Source: Thalassiosira profunda (taxonomy: Eukaryota; Bacillariophyta; Thalassiosirophyceae; Thalassiosirales; Thalassiosiraceae). Taken from it: a stretch of DNA of 12,985 nt. The position numbers and the translations under genes were made by a program. Below, in pieces: positions 7,835 to 12,985 of the stretch; position 1 is the first letter of the stretch; every line of letters begins with the position of its first letter. The stretch lies in contig JALLAP010002441.1 in assembly GCA_036939355.1 (NCBI GenBank), positions 1 through 12,985 of the forward strand, in the 5' to 3' direction. Under the pieces are notes generated by a model. The model saw only the letters and a program-made list of their open reading frames with translations. It ran no database searches and had not been told where the DNA came from.

Positions 7835-10516
7835 CTATCGAACGACCGACCCCGGCATCCCGGACGGGAAGAGCAACCCGCCCGCCTTGTTTTCCTTCTG
7901 CGGCCCCGGGAACACCTGCCAAAACCGCAGCGTCTCGTCCCCCGCGCCCGTCACGATGGTGCTCCCGTCCGGCGACAGTGCCAAATACAGCACCCGGTAC
8001 GTGTGCCCCGTGAGCGTCGCAATCTTCTGCATGCTGGGGTACTTCCACACCACGATCTGGTTGAGGGAGTAGCCGTGCGTGCTCACCAGTTCGTTGCAAT
8101 TCTTCGAGAAGGCCAGGTTGCACACCTGCGAGCCCGTGTCGACGCAGTTGACGGCGTGGCCCGTGAGGCAGTTCCAGAACCGGATGCACCGGTCGGCCGT
8201 GCCGCCGCCCGAGGCGAGGAGTCCGTGCTGGTGGGGACTCCACGCGATGGCCTTGACGGCGGCCGTGTGGTCCCCGAACGTGTGGTACGGCTGGGCGTGC
8301 TTCTTGACGTCCCACACGAGCAGCTTGTTGTCGTTGCCGCCGGACGCGAGCATGGACCGCTCGTCGAAGCTCCACCGCAACCCGCACACCTCCTGCTTGT
8401 GCGCGGTCAACCGCAGGTCGTACGGCCGATCGGACCGCGGATCGCGCAGGTGGATCAGCCGATCGCGCGACCCCGACGCGAGGAGGGACGCGTTCGACCC
8501 GCCCGCGCCGGAGAGCTTCCACGACAACGCCCCGACGCGGGCCGAGTGGCCGCTGAAGGTGCGCAGCAGCTTCTGCGCCGGGGCGTCCCACAATTGGACG
8601 TCGCCCCGGGTCGACCCGACGGCGAGGTGGGTCCCCCCCTCGCTCCACGCCACGCTCGTCACGGCGTCTTCCGTGGAACTCAGGTCGCACAGCTGGGTGA
8701 CGCGGGAGGTGGCCGCGCTCCACAGGTAGACGCAGCTCCCCAACCCCACCGCGAGGACGTTCAGGGCGCTCCAGTCGACCAAATTGAGGTAAAAGTCGTC
8801 CTGGAGCGCGGGGGCGTCCAACACCTTCGCGGGGACCTTGGCGATTTTGCGACGGTGGCGCTCCGTGTACGTCCCCAGGACGTTCCGTCGCCCGGGGCCC
8901 GTGCGGACGGGGTTCAATCCGAACGAGTTCACGATTTGGGAGCGCGCCGTGTCCCGCAGTTCCGGAGCGCCGAAGACCGTCTCCGCGAACAATTCCCGGG
9001 AGGAGTGGTAGTTGCTCTGGCTGAAGCGCAGGTTGTTGCTCCTCTCATGGAACGGCGCGACCACCGGGGCGTTCGTATTATTCGCGTTGGGGCCGTTGGA
9101 CGCCAACCCCGCCGAATTTTGGACCGAGCGGGAGGCGGGGTCGACGTTCTCCCCCAACATCTCGCTCCGCAGCAGCGCGTCATATAAAAGGGGCTGGCGG
9201 TTCGTCGCGTCGTGGCGACGGGCGTCCGCGTCGGCCGCGGGATCGTCGTCGGAAAACGTGGCCGCGACGTCGGGCGGGGGATCGGCGGCCGGGGCGCCCG
9301 GCGTCTCGTCCACGACGGCCGCGCCGCCCATGAGGGTGGCCCCGAAGCTGGGGGCGGCGGGCAGATCCGCATCCTCGGCTGAACTTCCCCCGTGAGCGCT
9401 GCCGTTGGCGCGGCGGCTCCCGTTGCCGTTGCCCGCGCCGCGGTTGATGTGCGCCACGTTGCCCGTGCCGGCCGCCAGCTCGAAGTGGAAGTTGCTCCGC
9501 GATCGGGAGGGGACGAAGCGATCCCCCGCGCCCCGGGCCTGGTGTTCGGCCGCGAGGTTGTGGAGGCTGCCGACCGAACGNCCCGCGCCCCGGGCCTGGT
9601 GTTCGGCCGCGAGGTTGTGGAGGCTGCCGACCGAACGGGCGGGGCTTACGGACGCGACGGAGGCACGCACGGACTCTTTCCCGAGGTCGCCCGCCAGCGG
9701 AGAGGCGACGCCCGTCACCGCCCCCTGCCGCCGGGGGCTGGAGGACAGGAAGGTGGCGGCGCTGCGGGCCGAGGCGGCCGTTCCCCCCGTGTCGACGCTC
9801 AGGTTGCTCCGATTGGCGGGGGAGGAGCGCGAGTTGCGCGGGCTGGGGGTGGCAAAGGGGGGCGTGTGGGCGGACGAATACGCCATGGAGGCGTCGTCCG
9901 TGCCGAAATCGCTGCTCTCGTCCATGGCCGCGCTCCCAGCCATGCTGCCGGTCGCGCTGCCGCCGTGAAGGGAGCCGTCGGAGCCGAACAAATTGCGCTT
10001 GATCTCCCCGTGACTGCCACCGATGGGGGAGGTGTAACTCCGGTGATAATGGTGCGGGGAGCCGCCGCGGTAGCTCGGCGGGAGCCGCGACGAATACCGC
10101 GCGTCCAGCCTCGAAGGAGACAGCTTGGCCACCCCCGTGGGACTCGCGTAGGAGTGGCTCCGGCCGTAGCCCCTTCGAGAGGAGGAGGAGAGCGAGGCCG
10201 AGAGGCTCGCGTCGTCGACAAAGTCGAAGGTGAACCGGCCCCTCCCTCCCCCTCCTCCGGGCGACACGGTGTTGGACGCCGCGGACGAGGAGGATCCCGC
10301 GCGCAGGAGGGGCTTGCGCCCTCCCCCTGCTTCGCTGGGTGGCAGCGAGCTCGCGCTCATGGCGGACATCCCGGCGGGACTGCGGCCGAGCGACGGCGGC
10401 GCGCCGCGCGGGCTGGATTCGGGCGGGGAGGGCGTTGGGAGATTAAAAGTGACGGTCTTCGGGTGCTTGGGGAGGGGCTGGGCGGAGGGGTGGGGGGGAT
10501 CGCCGGGCCGTTTCAT
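7835..10516 (-). CDS. FZR1: Cdh1/Fizzy-related WD40 activator of the anaphase-promoting complex
   Basis: This is the Cdh1-type co-activator of the APC/C ubiquitin ligase, which recruits D-box and KEN-box substrates such as mitotic cyclins in late mitosis and G1. The first ATG of the frame is at 10516 (MKRPGDPPH); the stop is TAG 7835-7837. The window encodes 893 residues, or about 874 without the 19-codon repeat around the N at 9581; animal Cdh1 has about 500. The C-box DRFVPSR (9503-9523), which contacts the APC/C, lies at about residue 313 (repeat removed). Next come the Cdh1-type LLYDALLRSEMLGE and NNLRFSQ motifs, then KVPAKVLDAPALQDDFYLNL, which separates Cdh1 from Cdc20. Seven WD40 blades fill the last 320 residues, with SGGNDNKLLVWD, AWSPHQHGLLASGGGTADRC and SPDGSTIVTGAGDETLRFW nearly invariant. 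The protein ends in VVR where Cdh1 usually ends in Ile-Arg. The N-terminus before the C-box is a Ser/Pro/Gly-rich tail with about 15 SP or TP sites, suited to CDK control. No introns are needed. Identification is very secure. Confidence 0.96.
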   Translation of the reverse strand: MKRPGDPPHPSAQPLPKHPKTVTFNLPTPSPPESSPRGAPPSLGRSPAGMSAMSASSLPPSEAGGGRKPLLRAGSSSSAASNTVSPGGGGGRGRFTFDFVDDASLSASLSSSSRRGYGRSHSYASPTGVAKLSPSRLDARYSSRLPPSYRGGSPHHYHRSYTSPIGGSHGEIKRNLFGSDGSLHGGSATGSMAGSAAMDESSDFGTDDASMAYSSAHTPPFATPSPRNSRSSPANRSNLSVDTGGTAASARSAATFLSSSPRRQGAVTGVASPLAGDLGKESVRASVASVSPARSVGSLHNLAAEHQARGAXRSVGSLHNLAAEHQARGAGDRFVPSRSRSNFHFELAAGTGNVAHINRGAGNGNGSRRANGSAHGGSSAEDADLPAAPSFGATLMGGAAVVDETPGAPAADPPPDVAATFSDDDPAADADARRHDATNRQPLLYDALLRSEMLGENVDPASRSVQNSAGLASNGPNANNTNAPVVAPFHERSNNLRFSQSNYHSSRELFAETVFGAPELRDTARSQIVNSFGLNPVRTGPGRRNVLGTYTERHRRKIAKVPAKVLDAPALQDDFYLNLVDWSALNVLAVGLGSCVYLWSAATSRVTQLCDLSSTEDAVTSVAWSEGGTHLAVGSTRGDVQLWDAPAQKLLRTFSGHSARVGALSWKLSGAGGSNASLLASGSRDRLIHLRDPRSDRPYDLRLTAHKQEVCGLRWSFDERSMLASGGNDNKLLVWDVKKHAQPYHTFGDHTAAVKAIAWSPHQHGLLASGGGTADRCIRFWNCLTGHAVNCVDTGSQVCNLAFSKNCNELVSTHGYSLNQIVVWKYPSMQKIATLTGHTYRVLYLALSPDGSTIVTGAGDETLRFWQVFPGPQKENKAGGLLFPSGMPGSVVR
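9525..9637. repeat. Single-N joint with 56-bp flanking direct repeat (next to the Cdh1 C-box)
   Basis: Bases 9525-9580 and 9582-9637 are identical, with N at 9581. The offset is 57 bp or 19 codons, so the Cdh1 frame survives and the peptide RSVGSLHNLAAEHQARGA appears twice just before the C-box. The true protein should have it once. Confidence 0.92.
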
Positions 10517-11115
10517 GCGATTGCAATTGGGGTGGCGTTGGGATGTGTGGATTGTTGGCCCGGAGGTGTCGGATTGTGCACGTCTTGTGCGCAAGTCTTC
10601 TATGTATTGAGGTTCGGCCGCTCTGGCCGCCGCCGCAATTCTGACGGTGAGCCCGGTCTCAATGGGCTGCTGGAAACAGGCAGGAGTGACGGGGTTGGGC
10701 GTTGGAAGCGACGGCGAGGCAGGGTTTGGCGCGGCTTTCAGTGGGAGGCCCGGCCGCGCGGGTCGGGAGTGAAAAATCGAGAGAGGCCCGCGGCTTGTTT
10801 ATTTAGCGTTGTATTAAAATTTGGCGGGAACGATTTGCAGAAGATTAAAAAATCAAAGTTTGTAACAAATATTAATTATTATATGTAGAGTAAAAAAAAA
10901 GACCTCCTTCCAGCATTTGGGCAAGCCTTCCGACTTGTGCCTCTCAGGTCGTACCATATCAATTCCTACGTGATTTCCGCCTCGCTCATTTCTGACTGCA
11001 AAATTCAACGCCTCAAAGCTCGGGGCACCTCCCCACCCCCACCACAGCGGGCGGGCACCTCCACCTTCACCACCGAGCCCTCCTCCCTACCTCCCCTCCT
11101 CCTTCACCCCCAACC
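10517..11115. promoter_or_regulatory. Divergent promoter region between Cdh1 and V-ATPase subunit H
   Basis: The 599 bases between the two start codons have three parts. A GC-rich part adjoins Cdh1. A sharply AT-rich island covers about 10797-10905 (poly-A runs, TTAATTATTATATG). A C-rich, almost G-free pyrimidine tract (about 11015-11115) runs up to the subunit H start and is probably its 5' UTR. The AT island contains an E2F-like TTTGGCGGGAA. No coding signal is visible. Confidence 0.6.
10820..10830. promoter_or_regulatory. E2F/DP-like site TTTGGCGGGAA upstream of Cdh1
   Basis: TTTGGCGGGAA (TTCCCGCCAAA on the Cdh1 strand) matches the E2F consensus TTTSSCGC-type core with its A/T-rich flank. 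It lies 304 bp upstream of the Cdh1 ATG inside an AT-rich island. E2F factors control cell-cycle genes in animals and plants, and the plant atypical E2F DEL1 represses the Cdh1 homologue CCS52A2. Control of this gene by E2F is therefore plausible but not shown. Confidence 0.6.
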
Positions 11116-12983
11116 ATGGCGAGCGGCAGCATCCCCAACTCGCCGGTCGCCGCGGCCTTCCGCCACATCCAGTGGGACCCCCTCTCGTCCCTCCGCCTCA
11201 CCCCCCAGGAAACGGCGCTGCTGCGGATGGCCGAAACCAACCCCATCGAGTACACCTTGGGGGACGCCCGCGACGCCACCATGTACGTCCGGGTGCTCCT
11301 CAAATTGCTCGCCGAGGCGTCGTTCAACGTCTCCGGCCACGTCGCGCGGATCGGCGAGGAGTGCAACGAAAACCGCGCCCTCGACGCGCTGGATGCGGAT
11401 CCGCTCGGCGTCGTGACGCACTACGCCATCGCCAAGCTCCACACCATATTGACGACGTTGGGGAGTCCGTGGGCGGTGGAAAACGGCGTCAGCGTCGGCA
11501 ACGTCTTTTATGCCGGCATGGAGGGCGATTTGATCGAGCAGTGGAAGAGCCTGCTGCGGGTCATCAGCAAGGGCAAGGGCGACGCGTACGCGCAAAGGAG
11601 CGCGGCCTACTGCCTCGCCCAGATTTTGCTCGCGGCGTGCCCGTCCCAGCGGGGGAGCCGGGCGACGACCAACGGGACCGCCGCGCGCATTCCCTCGTAC
11701 GCCTCGGCCATCGAGCCCCTCGAGGCATTGACCGCGTGGATCATCTCGCAGCTCAAGAGTTCCAACGCCGTGACGGTCGGGACCACCGTCCCGTCCATGA
11801 TGACCCTCATGGGCGCCACGGAGGGACGCCAAATCTTCGCGGCGTCGGGGGGGATCANCCGTCCCGTCCATGATGACCCTCATGGGCGCCACGGAGGGAC
11901 GCCAAATCTTCGCCGCGTCGGGGGGGATCAAGTACCTGAGCCGCCAGCTCCGCCAAAGGGAGAAGAAACAGAGTCCCGGCAGCCCTTCCGCGAGCGGGAC
12001 GGAACGGCGGGCCAACAGCTCCGTCCAGCAGCTGTACGAATTGGCCTTCTGCCTGTGGTGCCTGACGTACGAGCTGAACAATTACGCGGACGTGCGGGCG
12101 GACTTTGCGAAGGACGGCCTTCCCGTCATGGCGCTGGTGGAATTGGTCTCGTCGGCGCCCAGGGAGAAGGTCGTGCGGGTGGCGTTGGCGGCCCTGCGGA
12201 ACCTCGCCATTTGTTCCGCCGACGTTCATCCCGAGCCGGACGCGGCCCGGATCGACGCCAAGGTCTTCTTGGGGGAAATGATCGCGTGCGGACTGATGAA
12301 GGCCATCGGCCTGTTGCGCGATCGGCAGTTCACCGACCCCGACATCGTCGACGATGTGGACTTCCTCCACGCGAAATTGGCCGACAACTTCAAGGACATG
12401 ACGCGGTGGGAGGTGTACCAGAACGAGGTGGATTTGTTCCGCCGACGTTCATCCCGAGCCGGACGCGGCCCGGATCGACGCCAAGGTGTTCCTGGGAGAG
12501 ATGATCGCGTGCGGACTGATGAAGGCCATCGGACTGTTGCGGGATCGGCAGTTCACCGACCCCGACATCGTCGACGACGTCGACTTCCTCCACGCGAAGT
12601 TGGCCGACAACTTCAAGGACATGACGCGGTGGGAGGTGTACCAGAACGAGGTGGAGACGGGGCAGCTCCAGTGGGGATCGACGCACACCGAGGCGTTTTT
12701 CAAGGAGAACGCGAAGATGATGGAGGGGAAGGACGGGGATTTCGGGATGGTGAAGATCCTCATTTCGCTGCTGACGAGCAAGGACGAGGACATTGCGGCC
12801 ATCGCGTGCTTCGATTTGGGGGAGTTTTGTCGGTATTACCCCAACGGACGGCAGATTGCCAAGCGGTTGGGGGGCAAGGAGCTGGCCATGACGCTGATCG
12901 AGCACGACAACCCGGAATTGCAACGCCACGCCCTGCAATGCGTGAGCAAGATGCTCGTCCAGAATTGGGAGTTCGTGAAGTAG
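11116..12983 (+). CDS. VMA13: V-type proton ATPase subunit H (frame broken by two sequence duplications)
   Basis: Subunit H is the regulatory V1 subunit that couples V1 to Vo and silences ATP hydrolysis when V1 is free; it acts on the cytosolic face of acidic organelles. The ATG at 11116 sits in CAACCATGGC. The frame is read as 11116-11857, 11931-12427 and 12651-12983, giving 523 residues (usual 440-480). The N-terminal part is an alpha-helical HEAT/ARM-like domain (from FRHIQWDPLSSLRL through TNPIEYTLGD and YAIAKLHTIL to VVRVALAALRNLAI). The C-terminal domain is unmistakable: QLQWGSTHTEAFFKENAKMM, LISLLTSKDEDIAAIACFDL, GEFCRYYPNGRQIAKRLGGK and LQCVSKMLVQNWEF, ending at TAG 12981-12983. The frame is lost at the N joint (11858; 73-bp offset) and again at the 223-bp duplication (12209-12654). 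Skipping one copy each time restores the full protein without any other change. No other intron is needed. Family assignment is certain; whether the gene is intact in the organism depends on the duplications. Confidence 0.95.
11786..11930. repeat. Single-N joint with 72-bp flanking direct repeat (subunit H)
   Basis: Bases 11786-11857 and 11859-11930 match except for one silent change (Ala codon GCG versus GCC), with N at 11858. The 73-bp offset shifts the frame. The silent difference points to two alleles whose contig ends were abutted. Confidence 0.93.
12209..12654. repeat. 223-bp frame-breaking direct duplication in subunit H
   Basis: Copy 1 (12209-12431) and copy 2 (12432-12654) differ at 9 positions, all silent in the subunit H frame. 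No N marks the junction. The offset of 223 bp shifts the frame by one. Both ends carry AACGAG|GTGG, so a GT-AG intron from 12428 to 12650 would remove exactly one unit and restore the frame, but neither copy shows intron-like decay. Confidence 0.95.
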
Positions 12984-12985
12984 AA

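Noticed and set aside
7721..9187. 488-codon open frame on the + strand opposite the Cdh1 WD40 domain
   Set aside because: It is antisense to an unmistakable WD40 coding region; GC-rich third positions create long open frames on the opposite strand. Its peptide is Arg/Pro/Val-rich with no domain.
10517..10594. Extending the Cdh1 start upstream to 10594
   Set aside because: The frame is open there but the first codon would be TTG; the first ATG is at 10516, so I used that.
9392..10888. Long + strand open frame opposite the Cdh1 N-terminus
   Set aside because: It is antisense to the Ser/Pro/Gly-rich tail, reads through the N joint only because the offset is 57 bp, and is Arg/Gly-rich low complexity.
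11104..12370. Minus-strand open frames opposite subunit H
   Set aside because: They are shadows of the subunit H codons, and they also contain the artificial N joint. No family features are seen.
1..12985. A defence island, gene cluster, phage or transposon
   Set aside because: All genes are ordinary eukaryotic families with introns. I see no transposase, integrase, reverse transcriptase, terminal inverted repeats, CRISPR-like spacing or viral protein.

Overview
The window is GC-rich nuclear DNA of a eukaryote, most likely a photosynthetic stramenopile (diatom, bolidophyte or a relative). This rests on four observations. Genes are dense and their short GT-AG introns (69-105 bp) split conserved domains exactly. 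A mechanosensitive-channel gene starts with a signal peptide ending in an ASAFAP-like motif (FAAA|FVAP), the hallmark of plastid import across secondary plastid membranes. There is a stand-alone helicase-associated (HA) repeat protein, and a BspA-type LRR_5 protein, both families common in diatoms. The species cannot be named from the sequence.

Layout: (1) 1-1864, + strand: 3' part of a myotubularin-type phosphoinositide 3-phosphatase, two exons, with a 234-bp tandem duplication in the catalytic domain. (2) 2065-3394, - strand: LRR_5 protein built of 23-residue repeats, interrupted by a 7-nt insertion with a stop. (3) 3395-4214: divergent promoter region with a cluster of palindromic TTGCAA sites. 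(4) 4215-5611, + strand: HA-domain protein, three exons. (5) 5746-7409, - strand: MscS-like channel, five exons, probably plastid-targeted. (6) 7835-10516, - strand: Cdh1/Fizzy-related activator of the anaphase-promoting complex with a very long, proline-directed N-terminus. (7) 10517-11115: divergent promoter with an E2F-like site. (8) 11116-12983, + strand: V-type proton ATPase subunit H. The genes are unrelated housekeeping and cell-cycle genes. I see no operon, cluster, mobile element, CRISPR array, tRNA or rRNA, and no convincing new multi-gene system.

The strongest structural signal is that the sequence repeats itself at five places in a way that looks like unmerged haplotype overlaps in the assembly. 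Three single N bases (4291, 9581, 11858) are each flanked by the same 56-72 bp on both sides. Two longer direct duplications (234 and 223 bp) lack an N, and their copies differ by about 4%, almost only at synonymous positions. Two of the five duplications (at 11858 and at 12209-12654) break the subunit H reading frame and one (at 4291) separates two copies of the HA gene's start. Gene models must skip them. True tandem duplications, or introns born from AGGT duplications, remain possible and are discussed in the findings.
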